From positions 1 to 14,609 of the forward strand of contig JAIPIO010000070.1 in the NCBI GenBank assembly GCA_021734595.1: a DNA stretch of 14,609 nt, written 5' to 3'. Made by a program: the position numbers and the translations under genes. The stretch comes from Kiritimatiellales bacterium (GTDB lineage: Bacteria; Verrucomicrobiota; Kiritimatiellia; Kiritimatiellales; Pontiellaceae). Shown here piece by piece: positions 8,601 through 14,299 of the stretch (the first letter of the stretch is position 1; each line of letters begins with the position of its first letter). Below the pieces are notes generated by a model. The model was given only the letters and a program-made list of their open reading frames with translations, was not told where the DNA came from and searched no databases.

Positions 8601-8738
8601 ATGCCGGAGAAGGCGCAGGAGATGGAAAAACTGATGGATGCCCGTCTTAAGGCTGTCGGAGCACAGCTGCCGACCAAGAATCCTGACTATGATCCCAGCG
8701 CGGATTCAGGCACTAGGCAACGCAGAAGAAGAATGTAA
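5667..8738 (+). CDS. Secreted Lcl_C doublet, EF-hand and sulfatase fusion
   Basis: The 1023-residue product has a signal peptide (1-18, ending ASA). Two Lcl_C domains follow (about 55-200 and 212-378), then a Pro/Gly/Arg linker with four canonical EF-hand loops starting at D429, D452, D501 and D524, and a type I sulfatase from about 570 to the end. The sulfatase has the metal pair D583-D584, the nucleophile motif C631-T-P-S-R635 (Cys to be converted to formylglycine), GKWHLG with K696 and H698, D824-N825 in SDNG, and K843 in GGKGSLYEGG. All the key residues are present, so it should be active if a maturase (anSME or FGE) is made elsewhere. It would hydrolyse sulfate esters outside the cytoplasm; the substrate cannot be read from sequence. 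A palindromic repeat adds AYAKATADKP at 889-898. Most sulfatases are 450-600 residues, so about half of this protein is accessory. The Arg-rich tail (RQRRRRM) is unusual. Confidence 0.92.
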   Translation: MKVQIITAILLTAGIASAVTYPIVDTGQTTAYGGHAGQDAHYSANTPSYMDNGDGTITDQISGLMWTKDPGEKMTYAEAVRNASKCRTGDYKDWRLPTIKELYSLIQLDGTDPDPTSEDTTGLTPFIDDTMFKFQYGDTSRGERIIDSQFATSTKYVSTTMGGNETMFGVNFADGRIKGYPIQSRRGEKTFFVLYVRGNPDYGKNKFKDNGDGTIADKATGLTWMKADNGKGMDWPTALEYAEGMEFAGHSDWRLPNAKELQSIIDYTRSPDTTGSAAIDPVFEATEIKNEGGKKDYAHYWSSSSHVSTRGADAATYFAFGRSLGWMGPDGNKKLMDVHGAGSQRSDPKTGDASRFPYGRGPQGDVIRIDNMVRLVRGGNVEKVDAPVVQETTRRRPGPPEGVQGSGPAGQREGGRAPRSTEDFLERFDSNKDGQVSKKEFTGPANRFPMLDQDGNGIITKAEFEAAPPSGQRGGGTDRQGQQSAGRKGGRGGSGFLERFDANKDGQVTKEEFTGPAERFPTLDKDGNGIISKDEIPTGPPAGQREGNAAPRPFKAPEAGRTSAASVIPGKISKPSFVFILIDDMGWTGLSAAMDDQVKESKSDYYQTPNIEILASQGMRFSNAYSPGPMCTPSRAGILTGKTPAELHLTTPGGGGRVRDYQRLIPAQQVNGLPEKEDTVAELLKKEGYATAHFGKWHLGNVSPGEHGFDYHDGTTANDGPGAYKDPNPKDMFGITERAIDFLSGQVQAGKPFYLQLSHYAVHMPNEALQKTIEKFNKLPTGKRHINPEYAAMTYDLDTAIGILLKKIEELGIADSTYVVLMSDNGAPGNPRRPENVPLAGGKGSLYEGGIRVPLIVCGPDIKPNTFCRESVTGCDLFPTFCEWAGVPAYAKATADKPGIGKIEGTSLVPLLTGEGKFQRLENTLLFHYPHYGQGPAQKPQSAIIVGNYKLLRDLETGTAQLFDLDKDISEANDLSKRMPEKAQEMEKLMDARLKAVGAQLPTKNPDYDPSADSGTRQRRRRM
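6942..7276 (+). repeat. Tandemly duplicated EF-hand pair inside the sulfatase fusion
   Basis: Two copies of a unit reading FLERFD-N-KDGQV, then FTGPA-RFP, LD-DGNGII and a closing Glu lie at about 6942-7058 and 7158-7274, separated by a Gly/Gln/Arg-rich spacer. Each copy encodes two 12-residue EF loops with Asp at 1, Asp or Asn at 3 and 5, Gly at 6 and Glu at 12. The second gene of the cluster ends with a related single pair that also keeps the GPA spacer. Confidence 0.85.
8330..8359 (+). repeat. REP-like palindrome inserted in frame in the sulfatase
   Basis: The core CGCCTACGCCAAGGCTACGG and the bases after it form an imperfect hairpin: CGCC with GGCG outside, GCC with GGC inside and a TAC/TAC internal loop. 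It encodes AYAKATADKP, which interrupts the stretch between CEWAGVP and GKIEGTSLVPLL that is normally short in sulfatases. From memory, similar AYAKAT and LRQGYGGQ peptides occur in unrelated proteins of several phyla where such repeats fall in genes. Other copies in this genome cannot be seen from here. Confidence 0.6.
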
Positions 8739-8819
8739 GGGTAGGGCGTGCTCTCCGAGCGCGCCGCCTGTCCTGAGCTGTGCCGAAGGGCGACCGGATG
8801 GGACAAGCCGCCCCTACCC
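8739..8819. repeat. 81-bp nested palindromic element between convergent genes
   Basis: The ends GGGTAGGG (8739-8746) and CCCTACCC (8812-8819) are perfect inverted repeats. Inside are a hairpin with a 9-bp stem GGCGTGCTC/GAGCGCGCC (8745-8765, one T-G pair), a TGTCC/GGACA pairing (8769-8773 with 8801-8805) and GGGCG/CGCCC (8788-8792 with 8809-8813). The centre contains TCCTGAGCTGTGCCGAAGGG, like the widespread short repeat TCCTGAGCTTGTCGAAGGG. It begins right after the sulfatase stop and overlaps the obgE stop (8814-8816). It may be a REP or MITE-like unit and could stop transcription from both sides, although it has no T-tract. Confidence 0.65.
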
Positions 8820-9812
8820 AAAGAAATGGCCATAGAGGAATTCCTTGATGGGCTCGAGGCCGGTGCCTTCCTTGGCGGAAATCTCGTAGACGGTCTCGTC
8901 GGTGCGTTCCCGGAACTCCTTGAGATGCTTGGCCGCGTCGGGAGCATCCATTTTGTTGGCGAGCACGAGGTAGGGTGTGCAGGAAAGTTCTTCGCGGTGC
9001 AGCCGCAGTTCTTCCCGTAGATGGAGAAAATCGGCGGACGGGTTGCGCTGGTCGGTTCCGGCCATGTCGATGACGAACAACAGGAACTTCGAACGCTCGA
9101 TGTGGCGCAGGAACTGGTGGCCCAGCCCGACGCCGTTGTGCGCGCCGTCGATCAGACCGGGGATATCGGCCATACGCAGGCGGCTGAAGTTTTCATACTC
9201 CAGCGTTCCAATGATTGGATTCAGCGTGGTGAACGGATAGGGCGCAATCTTGGGATGGGCATGGGTCAGCTGGCTGAGCAGGGTTGATTTTCCAGCGTTT
9301 GGATAGCCGACCAGCCCGACATCGGCCACCAGCTTGAGTTCCAGCCATACGGTCTTTTCCTCACCAAGGGTTCCTTCGGTAAACTGCTGGGGAGCCTGAT
9401 TGATGGAGCTTTTAAAATGTATGTTGCCGATGCCGCCTTTGCCGCCGTGCGCAATAATAAATTCTTCGCCGTGCTCCACCAGCTCAGCCAAGAAGTTGCC
9501 GGTTTCATCTTCGGTAACAATGGTGCCGCAGGGTACCTTTACGATCTTGTGCGTTCCGTTTCTGCCGTGGCACTGCGAACCCTTGCCATGCTGGGCATGG
9601 GTGGCGCGCTGGTGCGGTTTGTAGTAGAGCGGCAGGAGCGAGTCTTCGTTGGAATCGCACTGGAGAATGACCGAACCGCCGTTTCCACCGTCGCCGCCGT
9701 CCGGTCCGCCGTGCGGTATGTATTTTTCGCGGCGGAACGAACAGCAACCGTTGCCGCCATTGCCGGCACGAATGTAGAGTTTTACGCGGTCTTTGAATAC
9801 GACGTGTTTCAT
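8814..9812 (-). CDS. obgE: GTPase Obg/CgtA, ribosome assembly
   Basis: The 332-residue protein has the Gly-rich Obg fold (about 1-158, with GNGGNGCCSFRREK and GGPDGGDGGNGG), followed by the G domain. G1 is GYPNAGKST, G3 is DIPGLIDGA, G4 is NKMD and G5 is SAK. Obg binds the large ribosomal subunit and acts in its late assembly and in stress signalling. It lacks the acidic C-terminal tail of E. coli ObgE (390 residues) and the OCT domain of Firmicutes, giving a minimal form. ATG 9812 gives a normal N-terminus, but no clear Shine-Dalgarno precedes it. The gene follows rpmA as in most bacteria, though a terminator lies between them. Its TAG stop and last Gly codon fall in the palindromic element. 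Confidence 0.97.
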   Translation of the reverse strand: MKHVVFKDRVKLYIRAGNGGNGCCSFRREKYIPHGGPDGGDGGNGGSVILQCDSNEDSLLPLYYKPHQRATHAQHGKGSQCHGRNGTHKIVKVPCGTIVTEDETGNFLAELVEHGEEFIIAHGGKGGIGNIHFKSSINQAPQQFTEGTLGEEKTVWLELKLVADVGLVGYPNAGKSTLLSQLTHAHPKIAPYPFTTLNPIIGTLEYENFSRLRMADIPGLIDGAHNGVGLGHQFLRHIERSKFLLFVIDMAGTDQRNPSADFLHLREELRLHREELSCTPYLVLANKMDAPDAAKHLKEFRERTDETVYEISAKEGTGLEPIKEFLYGHFFG

Positions 9813-9829
9813 GGGCGGACAGTTAAATG

Positions 9830-9849
9830 TTCAAACGTTGAAAGTTCAA
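9830..9849. repeat. TTCAA/TTGAA inverted and direct repeat upstream of obgE
   Basis: TTCAA, ACG, TTGAA form a small 5-bp palindrome, followed by another TTCAA (9845-9849). It lies between the rpmA terminator and the obgE start. It could be part of an obgE promoter or an operator; no function is shown. Confidence 0.3.
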
Positions 9850-9853
9850 GGGT

Positions 9854-9882
9854 AAAAAAAAGGCGGGCTGTTGACCCGCCTT
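9854..9882 (-). terminator. Intrinsic terminator after rpmA
   Basis: On the minus strand, AAGGCGGG pairs with CCCGCCTT (8-bp stem, 7-nt loop) and is followed by eight T residues (A-run 9854-9861 on the plus strand). It sits 22 bases past the rpmA stop and before obgE, so obgE is fed by read-through or its own promoter. Confidence 0.85.
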
Positions 9883-9903
9883 CTGCAAGCTTGGCTGATT
9901 GGT

Positions 9904-10158
9904 TTATGCAGCCGAAACTTCGCGGATGTGTACCTTGCGCTGGCGTTTGTTGAACTCCACTACGCCGTCCTTCAGCGCAAAGAGCGTGTAGTCGCGTCCG
10001 CAACCGACGTTTACGCCGGGGTGCAACTTGGTTCCGACCTGGCGAACCAGAATACTTCCGGCCGTTACCTTTTCTCCGCCGAAACGCTTGACGCCACGCC
10101 GCTGCGAATTGCTGTCGCGACCGTTGCTGGTTGATCCTTGTCCTTTTTTATGCGCCAT
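9904..10158 (-). CDS. rpmA: 50S ribosomal protein L27
   Basis: The 84-residue protein starts MAHKKGQGSTSNGRDSNSQR, the conserved L27 N-terminus that reaches toward the peptidyl transferase centre. It continues with GVKRFGGEKVTAGSILVRQ and GRDYTLFALKDG, all family hallmarks. Its length equals the usual 84-85 residues, and it has no Firmicutes-type cleavable N-terminal extension. AGGAG lies a few bases before the ATG. It is 16 bases downstream of rplU and clearly co-transcribed with it. Confidence 0.98.
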   Translation of the reverse strand: MAHKKGQGSTSNGRDSNSQRRGVKRFGGEKVTAGSILVRQVGTKLHPGVNVGCGRDYTLFALKDGVVEFNKRQRKVHIREVSAA

Positions 10159-10174
10159 GATTAATCTCCTGAAA

Positions 10175-10492
10175 TTATGCTGTGATTGATTCCACTTTGA
10201 TTTTCGTCAGTTCCTGGCGATGGCCGATTTTACGGCGATATCCTTTGCGCCGTTTCTTCTTGAAGGAATAAATCTTCTTGCCGCGCAGATGTTCATCAAC
10301 CACGGAAACCTTCACCTTCGCGTTTTCAACGAGCGGTGCACCGACCGTAAGTTTTTCACCGTCAGAAACAGCCAGCACATCAAATTCCAGATTTGCATCT
10401 GTTTCGGTATGAAGCAACTCCACATCAAAAACATCGCCTTGCTGTACACGGTACTGCTTTCCACCGGTTTCTATAACCGCATATGCTTCCAT
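10175..10492 (-). CDS. rplU: 50S ribosomal protein L21
   Basis: The 105-residue protein starts MEAYAVIETGGKQYRVQQGD, the L21 signature, and has the basic KKKRRKGYRRKIGHRQ segment that contacts 23S rRNA near the C-terminus. The length is normal (about 103 residues in most bacteria). GAGG lies seven bases before the ATG. It is the first gene of the rplU-rpmA-obgE cluster. Its leader holds a short GCCC/GGGC hairpin (10507-10519) just before the ribosome binding site, which might take part in autoregulation; that last point is inference. Confidence 0.98.
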   Translation of the reverse strand: MEAYAVIETGGKQYRVQQGDVFDVELLHTETDANLEFDVLAVSDGEKLTVGAPLVENAKVKVSVVDEHLRGKKIYSFKKKRRKGYRRKIGHRQELTKIKVESITA

Positions 10493-10546
10493 AAAAATAC
10501 CTCGCTGCCCAATCAGGGCTTTTCCTTCACAAAATCAAGGGTGCAG

Positions 10547-10575
10547 AAGCTAGGGAATAAGCCGTGCGCTGTCAA
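10547..10575 (-). promoter_or_regulatory. Sigma-70-type promoter of rplU-rpmA
   Basis: On the minus strand a perfect TTGACA (10575-10570), a 17-base spacer and TAGCTT (10552-10547) precede a predicted start near 10540, about 50 bases before the rplU ATG. A plus-strand TATAAT at 10581-10586 lies beside the -35 box and may belong to a divergent promoter for the lipoprotein gene, but its own -35 region is weak. Confidence 0.75.
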
Positions 10576-10716
10576 CCCTTTATAATCCAAAATAATTGCG
10601 AATTAATCCGCCCATTCACCCCGCCGGAACTCCGCAACATTCGGATTTGTATTTCCAATGCATTTCTGCGAATCTCTGCGGCATCTGTTACGAAGTTGTT
10701 TCACTGGGAGATAGAA

Positions 10717-11472
10717 TTGAGATTGGTACCGCTTAAAATACTGGCCGCTTCCCTGTGTTTCATGGTTCTGACCGGATGCGGCGGACCCGACACCTCGAAA
10801 CTGCCGCTGTTTAAGATCCTCAACGATTCACTCGTCAACGCACGGAAAGAAGCGGTCTCTGCCCAGAAAGCACTGGCAGGGAAAGATTTCATCCTGCTCT
10901 ATTTTTCCGCCCACTGGTGCCCGCCCTGCCGGCAGTTCACGCCCGAACTGGTAAAATTCTATAACGACCACCAGGCAAAGGGCTCCTATGAGGTGATCTT
11001 TATCAGCTCAGACCGCAACCAGACCGACATGCAGAACTACATGCGCGATATGCGGATGCCGTGGCTGGCGGTCGCCTACGGCAGTGTATGCGCCCAGCAG
11101 CTCAAGGATCATTACAGCGGACAGGGCATCCCCCGCCTCGTGATGCTCAACAGCGACGGAAAGATTATTTCCGACAGCTTCAAGGGCAAGCAGTATGTCG
11201 GCCCGTATAAAGTGCTCGAAGACCTCAACCTGCTAATCGCCGGAAGAAAGAACTCCCTCTCAACCGCCATTATCGCCAAACGCTATAAAGTGTCCGGGCT
11301 GGCCAGCGGCAAGGGCCGCAATCTTGCAATCATCAACGGCGACTTTGTATCCAAGGGGCATTCGCTCGACTCCAAAACAGTCGTGGGAGAGATTACGGAC
11401 AAATATGTGGAAATCAAGGTGGAAGGGGAAACCTACCGCCTCTTCCCCGAAGTAAAAACGGACGGAAAATAG
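10717..11472 (+). CDS. Nucleoredoxin/tryparedoxin-like thioredoxin lipoprotein
   Basis: The open frame extends to 10564, but TTG 10717 is the better start. GGGAG lies six bases upstream, and the product then begins with a classical lipoprotein signal peptide ending LTGC (C21). The 251-residue protein carries a Thioredoxin_8-like domain (about 45-165) with active site W-C68-P-P-C71 and strands typical of nucleoredoxin (FILLYFSAHW, YEVIFISSDRN, MPWLAVAYG, GIPRLVMLNSDG). The C-terminal 45 residues (about 202-246, NLAIINGDFVSKGHSLD to YRLFPEV) look like a small SH3-like beta domain of the kind seen at the end of secretion proteins such as GspB. It probably acts as a membrane-anchored disulfide reductase or isomerase; the partner is unknown. 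It is transcribed divergently from rplU and stands alone. Confidence 0.87.
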   Translation: MRLVPLKILAASLCFMVLTGCGGPDTSKLPLFKILNDSLVNARKEAVSAQKALAGKDFILLYFSAHWCPPCRQFTPELVKFYNDHQAKGSYEVIFISSDRNQTDMQNYMRDMRMPWLAVAYGSVCAQQLKDHYSGQGIPRLVMLNSDGKIISDSFKGKQYVGPYKVLEDLNLLIAGRKNSLSTAIIAKRYKVSGLASGKGRNLAIINGDFVSKGHSLDSKTVVGEITDKYVEIKVEGETYRLFPEVKTDGK

Positions 11473-11498
11473 GTCCGCCAACGCGGCAACTCTCTTTT

Positions 11499-11589
11499 CC
11501 AATCATTGGCCTTGGAGCAACGCGGAAAGATAATTTGCGAAGCAAATAGTGCTGAAGAGCACGGTTCAAAAAAGTTCCAGGCATTGGAA
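11499..11589. repeat. Cluster of four short palindromes
   Basis: Four hairpins stand in a row: CCAATCATTGG (11499-11509), ATTTGC-GAA-GCAAAT (11533-11547), GTGCT-GAAG-AGCAC (11549-11562) and TTCCAGGCATTGGAA (11575-11589). The first and last share a CCA-n-CATTGG core. No gene is seen here. It could be a repeat family copy, or the structured 3' end of the lipoprotein transcript. Confidence 0.5.
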
Positions 11590-11595
11590 TCCGCG

Positions 11596-11626
11596 CACCT
11601 GCTGCCTGGCGCAGGGTGGTTTTTTT
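11596..11626 (+). terminator. Intrinsic terminator of the lipoprotein transcript
   Basis: CACCTGC (11596-11602) pairs with GCAGGGTG (11611-11618) with one bulged G. G and seven T residues follow (11620-11626). Confidence 0.7.
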
Positions 11627-11637
11627 CAGCATCATGG

Positions 11638-11667
11638 TTGACATGCCGTCACCCCTCACGCTATAAA
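11638..11667 (+). promoter_or_regulatory. Promoter of tRNA-Ala
   Basis: TTGACA (11638-11643), an 18-base spacer and TATAAA (11662-11667) give a near-consensus sigma-70 promoter. It predicts a start near 11674, 18 bases before the mature tRNA. Confidence 0.82.
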
Positions 11668-11691
11668 CCCGCCCTTTGAATTTAGGAATTT

Positions 11692-11767
11692 GGGGGATTA
11701 GCTCAGTTGGTAGAGCGCTTGAATGGCATTCAAGAGGTCGACGGTTCGACCCCGTTATCCTCCACCA
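11692..11767 (+). tRNA. tRNA-Ala, anticodon GGC
   Basis: The 76-nt cloverleaf folds cleanly. The acceptor GGGGGAT pairs with ATCCTCC (one G-T), the D-stem GCTC with GAGC, the anticodon stem CTTGA with TCAAG around loop ATGGCAT (anticodon GGC at 11725-11727), and the T-stem GACGG with CCGTT. The 3' CCA is encoded (11765-11767). It reads GCC and GCU alanine codons. Confidence 0.97.
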
Positions 11768-11773
11768 AATTAC

Positions 11774-11806
11774 AAGGGCTTGCGGAAACGCAAGCCCTTA
11801 TTTTTT
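11774..11806 (+). terminator. Strong terminator after tRNA-Ala
   Basis: An 11-bp perfect stem, AAGGGCTTGCG (11774-11784) with CGCAAGCCCTT (11789-11799), is closed by a GAAA tetraloop and followed by A and six T residues. Confidence 0.93.
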
Positions 11807-11809
11807 AAC

Positions 11810-12275
11810 TATCTACAGCAACAAGCACACACGGCCCCCATCTTTGACTCATCGCAGACCAAGTTCGGGGAAAAGTTCGGGTTTGGCCGTTTGATTCGTC
11901 CGCTTTGCATAAGAGCGGTTCATATCGTAAATCAGAACGGAGAAGGCAAGTGGCAGTGGAAGTTATTCGAAAAAAAAGGTCGCTGAAATCAAAATGGTGG
12001 CATGGCCGTTTCGAGATCAATGGCTCTACGAACTTTGAACATGGTTGATGCCTCCTTACTTAAAGGAGGTAAATCAAACAGGAGGAGAGTGATTTTTTTA
12101 AAAGGGGAGCGGAAACAGCAATTCAATGCGGGAATACAACTCTGTGTTATAGGAAGAAACAAATTGCATCAAGGAAGGTTCTAAATGTTATACATGCACA
12201 TGTTAGGTTGAGCGCCAATCCGCCAGGCGCCTTACTGTGACGCCATGGGGAGGATCTTCGGGGAATTAGGCTTGT
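11810..12275. other. 466-bp stretch without a convincing gene
   Basis: One frame stays open from the tRNA to 11986 and ends with a tail reading LIRPLCIRAVHIVNQN, then WQWKLFEKKGR and a stop. It has no start codon of its own and may be the 3' remnant of a gene. A hairpin, CCTCCTT/AAGGAGG, stands at 12051-12069. A GTG at 12089 with GGAGGAG just upstream could start a 31-codon ORF (to 12184) with no recognisable product. A weak promoter-like pair (TTGCAT 12164-12169, TATACA 12189-12194) and a GCGCC/GGCGC hairpin (12212-12230) lie before the potassium genes. Nothing else is recognised. Confidence 0.5.
12051..12070 (+). promoter_or_regulatory. Hairpin enclosing a perfect Shine-Dalgarno sequence
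   Basis: CCTCCTT (12051-12057), loop ACTTA and AAGGAGG (12063-12069) form a 7-bp stem. The right arm is an ideal ribosome binding site, and the left arm matches the anti-Shine-Dalgarno end of 16S rRNA. No start codon lies at the right distance from it; a second purine-rich site and a GTG follow at 12081-12091. Confidence 0.35.
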
Positions 12276-14282
12276 ATGCAACCGAGACAACATAGGACAC
12301 AACCGGGGTTGGAGGGAGTTCTGCTGGTTCTTACTCCTGCACTGTTGATGCTGCCGTTTTGCGGCAATGGTGTTGCGTATCCTAGACTCTGGCAATTAAT
12401 CATCTCGGGTGTCGCAACCTGTGCGTGTTTAATGTGTGCACTTACCCTGTTTCGCAGACCCCTTATGGGAAAAGTATTCGGGACAGCAGGGATCATCGGG
12501 GGTTGTACAACCGCTTTTCCCTACATCTCCACCAATCCCTTTGCGGCGCTGATTGCCGCGATAGGCCTCATATTCATCATCACGACGCTGCTTGACCCAA
12601 ACACCATATCCAGCACCGAATCATGGAGAAAGCATTCAGACTACAGCCTGATGCGCGCACGGTGGGCGGCGCTGTCTGTGCCCGCTATGGTGGTAGTCAC
12701 GCACCCGCTCAACGTTGCTGGCGTGATCATTGCACCATATGTGCTTGTCGCATCCGCAGTCCTTGCCCAAATTCTGTTTCTCCTCTGGGCGATCAAGATT
12801 CGTTCCAAACTCGGCATTGTTCTGTCTGCTATCGGGCTTGCCGCATTTGGCTCTTTCTTTTGGGTTTCTGCCGGAACCAACATCGCGGCCATCGCGCTCG
12901 TTGTCAGCGCAATCAATATCGCAGCAATGTCCAGGCATCGTGGAAAGGGAAGGCATGAAGAGCAGTGGTGGGAAGTTCTACTCAATCATCCGGCAAGGAT
13001 CCTGTTCACCACGTTCTTTGCTTTGTGTGCTTTCGGCACAGTCTTGTTGCGCATCCCGGCAGCGACGAAGCACGGAGCCATTGAAACGGTCGATGCCGTA
13101 TTCACAGCGGTAAGCGCTGTTTGCGTGACCGGACTAATCGTATTGGATACCCCCCATGATTTCACCCAGTTCGGACAGTTCTGCATCCTGTTGCTTATTC
13201 AACTCGGCGGACTTGGGATAATGAGTATAACGACTCTTGCCCTCCATGCCATGGGACAGCGTCTGAGTCTTAGGCAGGAACGATTGATGACATCCATAAC
13301 CGACACCAATCGTGAAAACCTGATCCACGCACTTGCTACAATTCTCAAATTTACATTCATAGTCGAAGGAATAGGTGCGTTATCGCTCACCACTATGTTC
13401 CTTTCTACAGGTGATCTCCTCGGTCAGGCCGTGTGGAGAGGTGTCTTCACGTCCGTATCGGCTTTCTGCAATGCCGGATTCGCATTGCAGAGTGACAGCC
13501 TCATATCCTATCAAACCAATCCTATGGTACTGCATATGGTTGCGGTTCTTATCATATGCGGGGGGATGGCACCGGCCACAAGCCTTATTATTCCCCGTTG
13601 GTTGGCAGGCAGACCCATACCCCTCCCCGCCCGGATCGCCCTGACGACCACTGTTATCATGCTCACAGCAGGAACTTTTTTCATACTGGGTTTCGAGTGG
13701 AATGGCGCACTGGCCGGATTATCCATGACGGACAAGATTCAGAATGCGTGGTTCCAGTCGGCGACGCTCCGAACCGCGGGATTCAATTCTGTGGACATTT
13801 CGCGAATTACGAGTCCAACATTTATGGTCATGGTCGCATTTATGTTTATTGGAGGCAGCCCGGGAGGAACCGCCGGGGGTGTAAAGACCACAACCATCGG
13901 TGTATTGGCCATGACCTTCTGGACAAGTATCGCGAACCGCAACGAAATCACCATCCAGAGTCGGCGCATTCATGCCAGGACAATCTATCGTGCTGTAACT
14001 GTGGTCGCCTCCGGCATCGTGATCTGGTTTTTGACGGTGCTCATGCTGGAGGTTACCCAGCAGATTCCTTCGAGATATCTGATCTTCGAGGCAACCTCAG
14101 CCATCGGAACGGTCGGGCTGTCGACGGGCGCAACCCCGATGCTTGATGAAATGGGAAAAGTCATCATCATCATCGCCATGTTTATCGGGCGTATAGGGCC
14201 TGCAACGCTGTTTATGCTGTTGAGCAGCGAACAGCCGGCATCGGACACCAGATATCCGGTTACAACCATTTCAATTACATAA
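12276..14282 (+). CDS. TrkH/KtrB-type potassium uptake membrane subunit, N-terminally extended
   Basis: The 668-residue integral membrane protein has the four-fold M1-P-M2 repeat of the Trk/Ktr/HKT family in its last 440 residues. The four pore loops with the filter glycines are SAVCVTGL (G286), SAFCNAGF (G401), LRTAGFNS (G502) and SAIGTVGL (G614), and the GGSPGGTAGGVKTTT motif is present. It imports potassium together with a TrkA/KtrA regulatory subunit, encoded next. TrkH and KtrB are normally 440-490 residues. Here about 230 extra residues with roughly six predicted membrane segments precede the conserved part, ending at the polar SRHRGKGRHEEQWWEV stretch. ATG 12276 is the first in-frame start after a TAG at 12267; its ribosome binding site is weak, so a somewhat later start is possible. 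Confidence 0.92.
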   Translation: MQPRQHRTQPGLEGVLLVLTPALLMLPFCGNGVAYPRLWQLIISGVATCACLMCALTLFRRPLMGKVFGTAGIIGGCTTAFPYISTNPFAALIAAIGLIFIITTLLDPNTISSTESWRKHSDYSLMRARWAALSVPAMVVVTHPLNVAGVIIAPYVLVASAVLAQILFLLWAIKIRSKLGIVLSAIGLAAFGSFFWVSAGTNIAAIALVVSAINIAAMSRHRGKGRHEEQWWEVLLNHPARILFTTFFALCAFGTVLLRIPAATKHGAIETVDAVFTAVSAVCVTGLIVLDTPHDFTQFGQFCILLLIQLGGLGIMSITTLALHAMGQRLSLRQERLMTSITDTNRENLIHALATILKFTFIVEGIGALSLTTMFLSTGDLLGQAVWRGVFTSVSAFCNAGFALQSDSLISYQTNPMVLHMVAVLIICGGMAPATSLIIPRWLAGRPIPLPARIALTTTVIMLTAGTFFILGFEWNGALAGLSMTDKIQNAWFQSATLRTAGFNSVDISRITSPTFMVMVAFMFIGGSPGGTAGGVKTTTIGVLAMTFWTSIANRNEITIQSRRIHARTIYRAVTVVASGIVIWFLTVLMLEVTQQIPSRYLIFEATSAIGTVGLSTGATPMLDEMGKVIIIIAMFIGRIGPATLFMLLSSEQPASDTRYPVTTISIT

Positions 14283-14299
14283 GAACAGGAGCGCGAAAC

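Noticed and set aside
9417..9953. Plus-strand open frame of 178 codons across obgE and rpmA
   Set aside because: It is antisense to two unmistakable housekeeping genes and runs through a terminator.
10564..10716. Upstream extension of the thioredoxin lipoprotein frame
   Set aside because: It would bury the lipoprotein signal peptide about 50 residues inside the protein and overlaps the divergent promoter region; TTG 10717 with GGGAG fits better.
12205..12270. Stretch with TCCG and ACTGTGA that recalls the cobalamin riboswitch core
   Set aside because: The upstream GGGAA/GGTG parts and the final conserved box are missing, and the downstream gene is a potassium transporter, so the likeness is too partial.
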